A DNA stretch of 5,038 nt from Erythrobacter sp. (GCA_003483125.1 DMWU01000253.1:1-5038), one strand, 5' to 3'. Counted from the stretch's first letter, positions 1 to 5,038 are shown. The notes: a model not told the origin generated them from the letters alone. Made by a program: numbers and translations.

Positions 1-1803
1 GCCCACCTCGGTCCACGCGAGGCCGGTAACAGCGCCCACTTGCGCTTCATCTTCGGAAACGCCGTGCTTGAACTTCCGTACGCCGGCGAATTCGCCAAGA
101 TTATCTGGCGTAATCGTGATGCTGGTCGCTTCCTTCTCAAGGATCTTACGCAGGCTCTTGCGAGCAAGCCGTGCGATTTCCCGCTCAAGCGTACGAACGC
201 CCGCTTCTCGCGTGTAATAGCGGATCAGGTCGCGCAGGCCATCTTCGGTCAGTTCGAACTCACCCTCTTTAAGCCCATGTGCTTCGACCTGCTTTGGGGT
301 CAGGTGTCGCTTCGCAATTTCGACCTTTTCATCTTCGGTGTAACCTTCAAGCCGGATGATCTCCATGCGATCAAGCAGCGGCTGCGGCAGGTTGAGACTG
401 TTTGCCGTGGTCACGAACATGATGTCCGAAAGATCGAGGTCGAGTTCCAGATAGTGATCCTGGAACTTGCTGTTCTGCTCGGGGTCGAGGACCTCTAGCA
501 ATGCAGAAGCCGGGTCGCCGCGGAAATCCTGTCCCAGCTTGTCGATCTCGTCGAGCAGGAAGAGCGGGTTCGACGCACCCGCCTTCTTCAGATTGTTGAC
601 GATCTTGCCGGGCATTGAGCCGATATAGGTCCGCCTGTGCCCACGAATTTCAGCTTCATCCCGAACACCGCCCAATGACTGACGCACAAATTTGCGGCCT
701 GTCGCGCGGGCGATCGACTTGCCAAGCGAGGTCTTGCCCACGCCAGGAGGGCCAACGAGACAGAGGATCGGACCCTTCAGCTTGTTGGTGCGTGCCTGCA
801 CGGCAAGATATTCGATGATCCGGTCCTTGACCTTTTCAAGGCCATAATGATCCGCATCGAGGATCTCCTGCGCCTTCGAGATATCCTTTTTCAGGCGGCT
901 CCTCTTGCCCCATGGCAGGCCCAGCAACACGTCGAGGTAATTGCGAATTACCGTCGCCTCAGCGCTCATCGGCTGCATGCTTTTCAGCTTCTTCAGCTCA
1001 CTTTGCGCCTTGGTCTTGGCTTCCTTGGACAGCTTGAGCTTCTCGATCTTTTCGGTCAGCTCGGCAATTTCGTCGCCATCATCTCCATCGCCGCCGCCAA
1101 GCTCGCTCTGGATCGCCTTGAGTTGTTCATTGAGGTAATATTCGCGCTGGGTCTTTTCCATTTGCCGCTTCACACGGCCACGGATCTTGCGCTCGACCTG
1201 CAGGACAGAAAGCTCGCCCTCCATGAATGAAAGCACCATCTCGAGACGCTTGAGCGGGCTTGCCTCGGTCAACAGTGACTGCTTGTCGGCAACCTTGGTG
1301 TTGAGCGCAGCTGCGATTGTGTCCGCCAACTCGCTGGCATCATCAACATCGCCAAGATCGGTGGAGGAATCTTCGCCTAGCTTCTTGTTAAGCTTGGCAT
1401 ATTCGCCAAACTGCTGGACAACTTGCCGCATCAGAGCGGTCACTTCGTTGCCCGATACCGTTCGCGGCTCCTCAATCTCGACTTCGGCAAGCACGTGATC
1501 ATCCTGCGCGCTCAATGAACTGAGCTTGGCGCGGTCCTTGCCCTCGACCAGCACGCGAACCGTCCCATCAGGCAGCTTCAGCAATTGCAGCACCTGCGCC
1601 ACAACGCCCATGTCGTACAGGTCGTCACGCTCAGGATCGTCGCAAGACGGATCAAGCTGGGAAAGCAGGTAGATATCCTTGCTGTCTTCCATCGCCGCTT
1701 CCAGCGCGGCGACAGATTTCTCGCGCCCCACAAAAAGCGGGACGACCATGCCCGGGAATACGACAATGTCGCGAAGGGGAAGAAGGGGGTAAGTCTGTGT
1801 CAT
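1..1803 (-). CDS. lon: ATP-dependent protease La (Lon), 5' part only; C-terminal protease domain beyond the left edge
   Basis: Lon is a cytoplasmic homohexameric AAA+ protease that unfolds and degrades misfolded and regulatory proteins. The reading frame is open from the ATG at 1803 to the edge, giving 601 residues of a family usually near 800. The N-terminal substrate-binding domain begins with MTQTYPLLPLRDIVVFPGM and runs to about residue 200. A helical linker follows, with a short Gly/Asp-rich acidic stretch near 237-245. The AAA+ module has Walker A GPPGVGKT at 351-358 (Lys357), the pore-loop motif RTYIGSMPG at 391-399 (Tyr393), Walker B LFLLDEID at 414-421 (Asp418, Glu419), sensor-1 Asn468, a likely arginine finger at Arg479 and sensor-2 Arg537. 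These sit a constant five residues before the E. coli positions I remember, so no frameshift is apparent. The catalytic Ser-Lys dyad lies outside the window. Residue 375 is Gln where many Lons have Met in the VRMSLGG motif, probably a lineage variant. The gene follows the aldolase-like gene after 113 nt and probably has its own promoter. Confidence 0.97.
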   Translation of the reverse strand, partial: MTQTYPLLPLRDIVVFPGMVVPLFVGREKSVAALEAAMEDSKDIYLLSQLDPSCDDPERDDLYDMGVVAQVLQLLKLPDGTVRVLVEGKDRAKLSSLSAQDDHVLAEVEIEEPRTVSGNEVTALMRQVVQQFGEYAKLNKKLGEDSSTDLGDVDDASELADTIAAALNTKVADKQSLLTEASPLKRLEMVLSFMEGELSVLQVERKIRGRVKRQMEKTQREYYLNEQLKAIQSELGGGDGDDGDEIAELTEKIEKLKLSKEAKTKAQSELKKLKSMQPMSAEATVIRNYLDVLLGLPWGKRSRLKKDISKAQEILDADHYGLEKVKDRIIEYLAVQARTNKLKGPILCLVGPPGVGKTSLGKSIARATGRKFVRQSLGGVRDEAEIRGHRRTYIGSMPGKIVNNLKKAGASNPLFLLDEIDKLGQDFRGDPASALLEVLDPEQNSKFQDHYLELDLDLSDIMFVTTANSLNLPQPLLDRMEIIRLEGYTEDEKVEIAKRHLTPKQVEAHGLKEGEFELTEDGLRDLIRYYTREAGVRTLEREIARLARKSLRKILEKEATSITITPDNLGEFAGVRKFKHGVSEDEAQVGAVTGLAWTEVG

Positions 1804-1809
1804 CAATTA

Positions 1810-1813
1810 TCCG
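1810..1813 (-). promoter_or_regulatory. Weak Shine-Dalgarno sequence of lon
   Basis: The sense strand reads CGGA, six nt before the lon ATG at 1803. It is a minimal match to the anti-Shine-Dalgarno sequence. The start is supported mainly by the conserved Lon N-terminus (TYPLLPLRDIVVFPGM) beginning right there. Confidence 0.45.
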
Positions 1814-1818
1814 TTTTA

Positions 1819-1829
1819 GCCAAATTGGC
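1819..1829. repeat. 11-bp palindrome GCCAAATTGGC in the lon leader
   Basis: Five-base arms GCCAA/TTGGC are perfectly complementary around a single central A. The palindrome ends 15 nt upstream of the lon ATG, within the predicted 5' leader. It could be a protein-binding site or chance; a one-base centre makes a full RNA hairpin impossible, though a short stem with a three-base loop could form. Confidence 0.4.
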
Positions 1830-1881
1830 CCTGTTATGCCGTCAATATGGGTATGCGTGGGCGCGCCCGCAATGCACCGCG

Positions 1882-1904
1882 GGAATTGACTTGTGGATTT
1901 GACT
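1882..1904. repeat. Tandem direct repeat GGA(A/T)TTGACT, two copies
   Basis: GGAATTGACT at 1882-1891 and GGATTTGACT at 1895-1904 differ at one of ten bases and start 13 bp apart. They lie between the aldolase-like stop codon and the candidate lon promoter, a plausible position for an upstream activator site. No known regulator is recognised. Confidence 0.4.
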
Positions 1905-1917
1905 GGTTTTTGCAGCG

Positions 1918-2712
1918 CTAATTGCGGAAGCTAGGATCAATCCGATCAAGCTTGCGCAGCAATGCTGGCCAGGCGAGGCCATTGGCAATCATTCCAATGC
2001 CCGCAGTCGGCGTCTGCGATTTGACCTTTTCGGGCGTGCCTTGAGGCGGATTGTGCAGTCCGTCACGCCCGGCCGAGAGCATCTTGACCTGCGCATCGCA
2101 TGCCCGCTCAAGGAAGTAGAGGCGCAAGAAGCACTCGCCCACCGTCTTTCCGATTGCCAGAGTGCCGTGATTGCGCAGGATCATGACATGCTTGTCGCCC
2201 ATATCTTCAATCAGACGCTCACGCTCTTCGAGGTCGGTCGCGATGCCTTCATACTCGTGATAGGCGATATCGTGCCGTGCAATCATGGCGGTCTGAGTAT
2301 GCTCCATCAGGCCATCGGCCATGGCGCTTACCGCCTGACCTGCCGGCGTATGGAGATGCATAACTGAATGCGCATCTTCGCAGTTCATATGCAGCGCGGA
2401 ATGGATCGTGAAGCCTGCCGGATTTACGGGATGCGGGGAAGGAATGACCGGCTGCCCCTCAACATCGATCTTGACGAGCGAAGAGGCAGTAATTTCTTCG
2501 AACATCATGTCATAGGGGTTGATGAGGAAGTGATGCTCTGGCCCCGGCACGCGGGCTGACAGATGAGTGAAGATCAAATCATCCCATCCATAAAGCGCCA
2601 CCAGCCGATACGCCGCAGCCAGATCGACGCGGACCTGCCATTCCTCATCGGAAACCTGCGCGCGGATATCGGCGTCGCTGCCGCTTGCATCCTTGTTCAT
2701 CAGCGTGGCCAT
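1918..2712 (-). CDS. Class II aldolase/adducin-fold protein, substrate unknown
   Basis: This 264-residue protein has the class II aldolase/adducin fold, shared by L-fuculose-phosphate aldolase, L-ribulose-5-phosphate 4-epimerase and the adducin head. The zinc ligands appear intact: HLH at 119-121 (His119 and His121, in MHLHTPAGQA) and His182 (in LRNHGTLA). The motif SSEWxxH, which in true fuculose aldolases carries the acid/base glutamate, reads PAGFTIH at 98-104, so Gly100 stands in its place. From memory this PAGF-type motif is usual in the bacterial adducin-like subgroup, for which aldolase activity is not established; the product should not be named a specific aldolase. No signal peptide or membrane segment is seen, so it is probably cytoplasmic. 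The start at 2712 is chosen for a strong Shine-Dalgarno sequence at ideal spacing; Met5 is the alternative. It lies 49 nt after ybaB on the same strand and could be co-transcribed. Confidence 0.9.
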   Translation of the reverse strand: MATLMNKDASGSDADIRAQVSDEEWQVRVDLAAAYRLVALYGWDDLIFTHLSARVPGPEHHFLINPYDMMFEEITASSLVKIDVEGQPVIPSPHPVNPAGFTIHSALHMNCEDAHSVMHLHTPAGQAVSAMADGLMEHTQTAMIARHDIAYHEYEGIATDLEERERLIEDMGDKHVMILRNHGTLAIGKTVGECFLRLYFLERACDAQVKMLSAGRDGLHNPPQGTPEKVKSQTPTAGIGMIANGLAWPALLRKLDRIDPSFRN

Positions 2713-2718
2713 ATCAAT

Positions 2719-2725
2719 CTCCCTC
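2719..2725 (-). promoter_or_regulatory. Strong Shine-Dalgarno sequence of the aldolase-like gene
   Basis: The sense strand reads GAGGGAG, six nt before the ATG at 2712. It is the best ribosome-binding site in the window and fixes the start at 2712 over the in-frame ATG at 2700. Confidence 0.8.
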
Positions 2726-2729
2726 GAAT

Positions 2730-2742
2730 CCGTTTCAAACGG
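2730..2742. repeat. 13-bp palindrome CCGTTTCAAACGG upstream of the aldolase-like gene
   Basis: Six-base arms CCGTTT/AAACGG are perfectly complementary around one central base. The palindrome lies in the 49-nt gap between the ybaB stop and the aldolase-like start, four nt upstream of the Shine-Dalgarno sequence. The position suits an operator for a dimeric repressor, or a small RNA stem (five pairs, three-base loop) influencing translation. No T-run follows, so it is not a typical intrinsic terminator. The binding protein is unknown. Confidence 0.5.
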
Positions 2743-2761
2743 CCACTAGCACGATTTGCGC

Positions 2762-3103
2762 TTAACCCATACCTGGCAGATTAAAGCCTGGTGGCAGGCC
2801 TATGCCGCCCTGGATTTTGCGCATTTCTTCTGAAGAAACACGGTCTGCCTTGTCGCGCGCATCGTTGAAAGCAGCGGTAACGAGGTCTTCGACCATCTGC
2901 TTTTCTTCAGGCTTCATCAGGCTCTCATCGATTTCAACACCCAGTATGCGCCCCTTGGCGCTGGCACGGACTTTTACCATGCCACCACCCGATTGGCCCT
3001 CCACCTCGATTGAATCGAGTTTGGCCTGCATGTCATTCATCTGGGTCTGGATGGTTTCGGCAGCCTTCTGGGCCGCCTGCATCATCTCTTCCATCGATTT
3101 CAT
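2762..3103 (-). CDS. ybaB: YbaB/EbfC family nucleoid-associated protein
   Basis: YbaB/EbfC proteins are small homodimeric DNA-binding proteins that coat the nucleoid and are usually encoded beside dnaX and recR. This copy has 113 residues, close to the usual 105-110. An N-terminal helix rich in Met, Gln and Ala (MKSMEEMMQAAQKAAETIQT) is followed by the conserved strand region VEGQSGGGMVKV at 34-45, the segment GRILGVEIDESLM at 51-63, a helix with EDLVTAAFNDARDKA at 72-86, and a Gly/Pro-rich tail with LPPGFNLPGMG. The frame extends 17 codons further upstream to an ATG at 3154, but that would overlap dnaX by 41 nt and lacks family similarity. The start at 3103 has an AGGA seven nt upstream. Its Shine-Dalgarno sequence overlaps the dnaX stop codon and only 10 nt separate the genes, so co-transcription and translational coupling with dnaX are likely. 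Confidence 0.95.
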   Translation of the reverse strand: MKSMEEMMQAAQKAAETIQTQMNDMQAKLDSIEVEGQSGGGMVKVRASAKGRILGVEIDESLMKPEEKQMVEDLVTAAFNDARDKADRVSSEEMRKIQGGIGLPPGFNLPGMG

Positions 3104-3111
3104 CGTACTGA

Positions 3112-3115
3112 TCCT
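3112..3115 (-). promoter_or_regulatory. ybaB Shine-Dalgarno sequence overlapping the dnaX stop codon
   Basis: The sense strand reads TAGGA, in which TAG is the dnaX stop (3116-3114) and AGGA (3115-3112) is the ribosome-binding site, seven nt before the ybaB ATG at 3103. This supports the shorter ybaB start and suggests translational coupling. Confidence 0.7.
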
Positions 3116-4886
3116 ATCTGTTCCACTTACCGCCAGCCTGTGCGAGTTTTTCATTAGCGTCCACCAATTCGGCGTCTGGGAAGGCTTCGAATGCTGCCTT
3201 CACCATCGGATGCTCCCGCAGTTGGGCATCAGCATCTTGCTTCGCCGCTTCGACCTGCTCGCGCAATGTAGGTGCTGCATCGCCCTCGCCAAGCTCTACC
3301 TGCCAACGCTTGCCTGTAAGTTTGAAAAGAGCATCGCGAATTTCCGGTCCCGGGTCGTCTGCCAGGCCGCCTGATGCGCGATAGACCAGCTTTCCATCCG
3401 AAAGCTCGATCACTGCGATCCAATCACGCATTAGCTGGGCAATGCGCAGCTGACCTGCATCGTCGATCTGCTGTACCAATTGTCCCCAATCAAGGGCTTG
3501 TGAAGATGAAGCATTGCCCGAAGCGCCACCTGCTTCTGAAGCAGGGGCGACTGCGACGCCTTTCTCAGCCAGTTCTTCGATCTTCTTCGCGAGCTTTCCG
3601 GGATCGGGCATATCGGCTGCGTGCATCACACGCAGCAGCGCCATCTTGGCCGATACAAGCGGGTCGGGCGCTTGCCTCACCTCTTCATGACCCTTGAGCA
3701 ATAACTGCCAGAGTCGATGGAGCTGCCCCGCCGAAAGCCGCTGCGATAACCCATTCAGTTCCGCGCGCTCGTCTTCGGTGGGTGCCTGGGCATCGCTGCC
3801 GGATACTTGCGCTACCGTGATCCTGTGGGTGAGGTTCATCAATCCCCGCATCAGCGCCAATGGTTCGACGCCAAGCGCATATTGATCCTCGATAGCCGCG
3901 AGCATTTCTTTGCTCTCGCCACCAATCATCAGCGTGAAAAGGCGACGTTGAGCACCCTTATCAGCTAGCCCCAGCATGTCGCGCACACGCTCTGCAGAAA
4001 CCTTGCCTTCCGCATCCAGGTCCGCGTGCGCGATCGCCTGATCCAGTATCGACAGGCCATCGCGCGCCGAGCCTTCCGCTGCATTGGCGATGATGTGGAG
4101 TGCCTCTTCCTCGGCCTCCACGCCTTCTTTGACGCAGATCTCGCCATAATGCTTCTGCAACAGCTCTGCAGGTATGCGGCGTAAGTCAAAACGCTGGCAA
4201 CGGCTGAGCACCGTCACCGGCAGTTTCTCAACCTCTGTAGTCGCGAACAGGAATTTTACATGCGCGGGCGGTTCTTCCAGTGTCTTGAGCAATGCATTAA
4301 AAGCATTGCGACTGAGCATGTGGACTTCGTCGATGATGTAAATCTTGTAGCGCGCCGAGACGGCAGCGTAACGAACCGCCTCGATAATCTCGCGCACATC
4401 ATCAACGCCAGTATGCGAGGCGGCATCCATTTCGATAACATCAATATGGCGTCCTTCGGCAATCGCCTGGCATGGATCGCACTCACCACACGGATCGATC
4501 GTCGGCCCACCCTGCCCATCGGTACCGACGCAATTGAGAGCCTTGGCAATGAGGCGGGCGGTCGATGTTTTGCCCACGCCGCGGACACCTGTCATCAGGA
4601 AGGCATGCGCCAACCTGGCACGTTCGATCGCGTTGGCAAGCGTGCGCACCATCGGTTCCTGCCCGATTAGTTCGCTAAAAGTCTGCGGGCGGTATTTGCG
4701 CGCAAGAACTCGATAAGGCTGTGCAGTCACCTGGCCTTCGGCCACCTGCGGTGCATCTGCTGTAGGCTCAGGCGTGGGCTCAGGAGCGGGATCGCCAAAC
4801 ATGGCAGATTGACCAGCGGCCTCCATATCGGCTGCGCTCGGCGCGAGATCCTCTTCTTCAGGCTTATCGGATTGGGAATCGGACAT
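3114..4886 (-). CDS. dnaX: DNA polymerase III subunit tau (gamma/tau clamp loader ATPase)
   Basis: DnaX is the ATPase of the replisome clamp loader, which opens and loads the beta sliding clamp; full-length tau also links the loader to polymerase and helicase. From the ATG at 4886 it has 590 residues. An acidic, Pro/Glu-rich disordered extension (1-55, with PEPTPEP) precedes the core, which begins at YRVLARKYRPQTFSELIGQ. Walker A GVRGVGKT lies at 100-107 (Lys106), the zinc module has Cys119, 133, 136 and 139, Walker B is IIDEVH with Asp186-Glu187, sensor 1 is ATTEVEK with Thr216-Thr217, the SRC motif is at 228-230 with arginine finger Arg229, and sensor-2 Arg275 lies in GSARDGLSILDQ. The collar domain follows to about 425, then a Gly/Ser/Ala-rich linker (about 449-463) and the alphaproteobacterial C-terminal domain (DUF3646-like, HPMVKAAFEAFPDAELV). 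In-frame ATGs at 4940 and 4895 are alternatives; 4886 is preferred because AGGA lies eight nt upstream. Confidence 0.97.
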   Translation of the reverse strand: MSDSQSDKPEEEDLAPSAADMEAAGQSAMFGDPAPEPTPEPTADAPQVAEGQVTAQPYRVLARKYRPQTFSELIGQEPMVRTLANAIERARLAHAFLMTGVRGVGKTSTARLIAKALNCVGTDGQGGPTIDPCGECDPCQAIAEGRHIDVIEMDAASHTGVDDVREIIEAVRYAAVSARYKIYIIDEVHMLSRNAFNALLKTLEEPPAHVKFLFATTEVEKLPVTVLSRCQRFDLRRIPAELLQKHYGEICVKEGVEAEEEALHIIANAAEGSARDGLSILDQAIAHADLDAEGKVSAERVRDMLGLADKGAQRRLFTLMIGGESKEMLAAIEDQYALGVEPLALMRGLMNLTHRITVAQVSGSDAQAPTEDERAELNGLSQRLSAGQLHRLWQLLLKGHEEVRQAPDPLVSAKMALLRVMHAADMPDPGKLAKKIEELAEKGVAVAPASEAGGASGNASSSQALDWGQLVQQIDDAGQLRIAQLMRDWIAVIELSDGKLVYRASGGLADDPGPEIRDALFKLTGKRWQVELGEGDAAPTLREQVEAAKQDADAQLREHPMVKAAFEAFPDAELVDANEKLAQAGGKWNR

Positions 4887-4894
4887 CGAGTTCA

Positions 4895-4898
4895 TCCT
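4895..4898 (-). promoter_or_regulatory. dnaX Shine-Dalgarno sequence
   Basis: AGGA on the sense strand stands eight nt before the ATG at 4886. The other nearby ATG (4895) shares its A with this motif, so the motif is too close to serve it, which favours 4886 as the start. Confidence 0.55.
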
Positions 4899-4939
4899 AT
4901 AAGCTGTCTCACCATTTGTCGAAGATTGACAGCAGCGCA

Positions 4940-4979
4940 CGATATTGCCTTTATAGGCTGATGGAGGTGGGCAATATCG
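4940..4979. repeat. Perfect 10-bp inverted repeat with 20-bp spacer upstream of dnaX
   Basis: CGATATTGCC at 4940-4949 and GGCAATATCG at 4970-4979 are exact reverse complements. Their centres are 30 bp apart, close to three turns of B-DNA, so both would face the same side of the helix. The spacer contains the TATAAA box. It could be a split operator or, in a transcript started further upstream, a ten-pair stem with a 20-nt loop in the dnaX leader. Confidence 0.6.
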
Positions 4980-5038
4980 GCATAGTTCAAGGGCGGATGA
5001 CCGCCGATTTTTCTGGGCCGCTAGTGGTCTTCGTGATC
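4961..5038 (+). CDS. Possible start of a divergent gene, DUF4188-like; cut by the right edge
   Basis: A frame open from an ATG at 4961 to the window edge gives 26 codons ending GRMTADFSGPLVVFVI. The pattern of a GRMTA-type opening followed by a hydrophobic VVF(V/L)I strand resembles, from memory, the start of DUF4188 (putative monooxygenase-like) proteins, which often continue IGMR. The fragment is too short for a firm call. The start is uncertain: 4961 has only AGG three nt upstream, GTG 4967 has GGAG with no spacing, and ATG 4997 has AAGGG with a three-nt spacer. The strand is opposite to all other genes here, making the dnaX upstream region a possible divergent promoter region. It could also be a chance frame. 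Confidence 0.35.
   Translation, partial: MEVGNIGIVQGRMTADFSGPLVVFVI

Larger units (their letters stand above)
1804..1917 (-). promoter_or_regulatory. lon upstream region with possible heat-shock (RpoH-like) promoter
   Basis: This 114-nt gap lies between the aldolase-like stop codon and the lon start. On the sense strand an ACCCATAT element (plus coordinates 1845-1852) matches the heat-shock -10 consensus CCCCATNT at seven of eight positions when N is free. A CATTGCG element (1868-1874) stands 15 nt upstream and shares only the TTG core with the CTTGAAA -35 box. The predicted RNA start near 1838 would leave a leader of about 35 nt. A TTGACG (1840-1845) could serve a housekeeping promoter, but no good -10 follows at 16-18 nt. 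The gap also holds a tandem direct repeat (1882-1904) and a palindrome (1819-1829). Known biology: lon is often heat-shock regulated. The promoter itself is inference. Confidence 0.35.
4887..5005 (-). promoter_or_regulatory. dnaX upstream region with candidate promoters
   Basis: Two candidate promoters are visible on the sense strand. A TATAAA -10 box (plus 4950-4955) has only a poor -35 (GATATT) at 17 nt. Further upstream, CTTGAAC (4985-4991) matches the heat-shock -35 consensus at six of seven bases and is followed after 12 nt by GCCCACCT (4965-4972), six of eight to the heat-shock -10 when N is free. Both overlap a perfect inverted repeat (4940-4979). On the plus strand, a consensus TTGACA (4926-4931) stands 18 nt before TTTATA (4950-4955) and could serve a divergent gene. 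These are pattern matches only; none is proven. Confidence 0.3.

Noticed and set aside
40..1498. Several open frames on the plus strand (40-498, 615-818, 847-1230, 941-1138, 1187-1498).
   Set aside because: They run antisense to lon, whose frame is continuous with all expected motifs; their translations show no recognisable domains and they arise from codon bias on the opposite strand.
1866..1883. Hairpin CCCGC/GCGGG with an eight-base loop after the aldolase-like gene.
   Set aside because: Only five pairs and no U-tract on the minus-strand transcript, so it is not called as an intrinsic terminator.
2041..2784. Plus-strand frames opposite the aldolase-like gene.
   Set aside because: Antisense shadows of a clear coding sequence, without ribosome-binding sites or family features.
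3104..3154. Upstream start for ybaB adding 17 residues.
   Set aside because: It overlaps dnaX by 41 nt, lacks family similarity, and the internal ATG at 3103 has a well-spaced Shine-Dalgarno sequence.
2802..4716. Plus-strand and alternate-frame minus-strand frames overlapping ybaB and dnaX, including a 190-residue plus-strand frame at 2802-3374.
   Set aside because: They overlap conserved genes in other frames. The hydrophobic Ser/Ile-rich translation at 2802-3374 is the reverse complement of YbaB and the DnaX C-terminus, not a membrane protein.
4887..4940. Longer dnaX starts at 4940 and 4895.
   Set aside because: The added residues show no conserved character, and the AGGA is well placed only for the ATG at 4886. 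The 4895 start remains possible.
4992..5012. Terminator-like pattern on the plus strand: GGCGG-ATGA-CCGCC stem followed by five T.
   Set aside because: The stem is only five pairs and the pattern lies inside the possible divergent coding frame, where the T-run reads Phe-Ser; no plus-strand gene ends here.

Overview
The window looks like chromosomal DNA from an alphaproteobacterium, most likely a sphingomonad (Sphingomonadales, possibly Erythrobacteraceae). This is inferred from protein character and not from a search. The supporting points are a DnaX with an acidic Pro/Glu-rich N-terminal extension and the C-terminal domain typical of alphaproteobacterial tau subunits, a YbaB with a Leu-Pro-Pro-Gly tail, and a moderately GC-rich composition judged by eye. 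The assignment to family is tentative.

All four confidently called genes lie on the minus strand. Read in the direction of transcription (right to left) they are: dnaX (clamp-loader tau subunit, 4886-3114); ybaB (nucleoid-associated protein, 3103-2762), 10 nt after dnaX with its ribosome-binding site overlapping the dnaX stop codon; a class II aldolase/adducin-fold protein of unknown substrate (2712-1918), 49 nt after ybaB; and, after a 113-nt gap, lon (ATP-dependent protease La), which starts at 1803 and runs off the left edge with 601 residues visible. The visible lon part holds the N domain and the AAA+ ATPase; the Ser-Lys protease domain lies outside. At the right edge a 26-codon open fragment on the plus strand may be the start of a divergent gene with some resemblance to DUF4188 proteins.

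dnaX and ybaB form the conserved replication/repair pair that in many bacteria continues into recR. Here recR does not follow; the aldolase-like gene and lon do. The dnaX-ybaB spacing suggests co-transcription and translational coupling. The aldolase-like gene may be read from the same transcript but has its own strong Shine-Dalgarno sequence and an operator-like palindrome just upstream. lon probably has its own promoter in the 1804-1917 gap, where a heat-shock (RpoH)-like motif can be seen.

No mobile element, CRISPR array, tRNA or rRNA was seen, nor any obviously new multi-gene system. The features worth a second look are mostly small: a perfect 10-bp inverted repeat framing a TATAAA box upstream of dnaX, palindromes just upstream of two start codons, a tandem direct repeat upstream of lon, RpoH-like motifs at lon and dnaX, and the loss of the catalytic glutamate in the aldolase-like protein.
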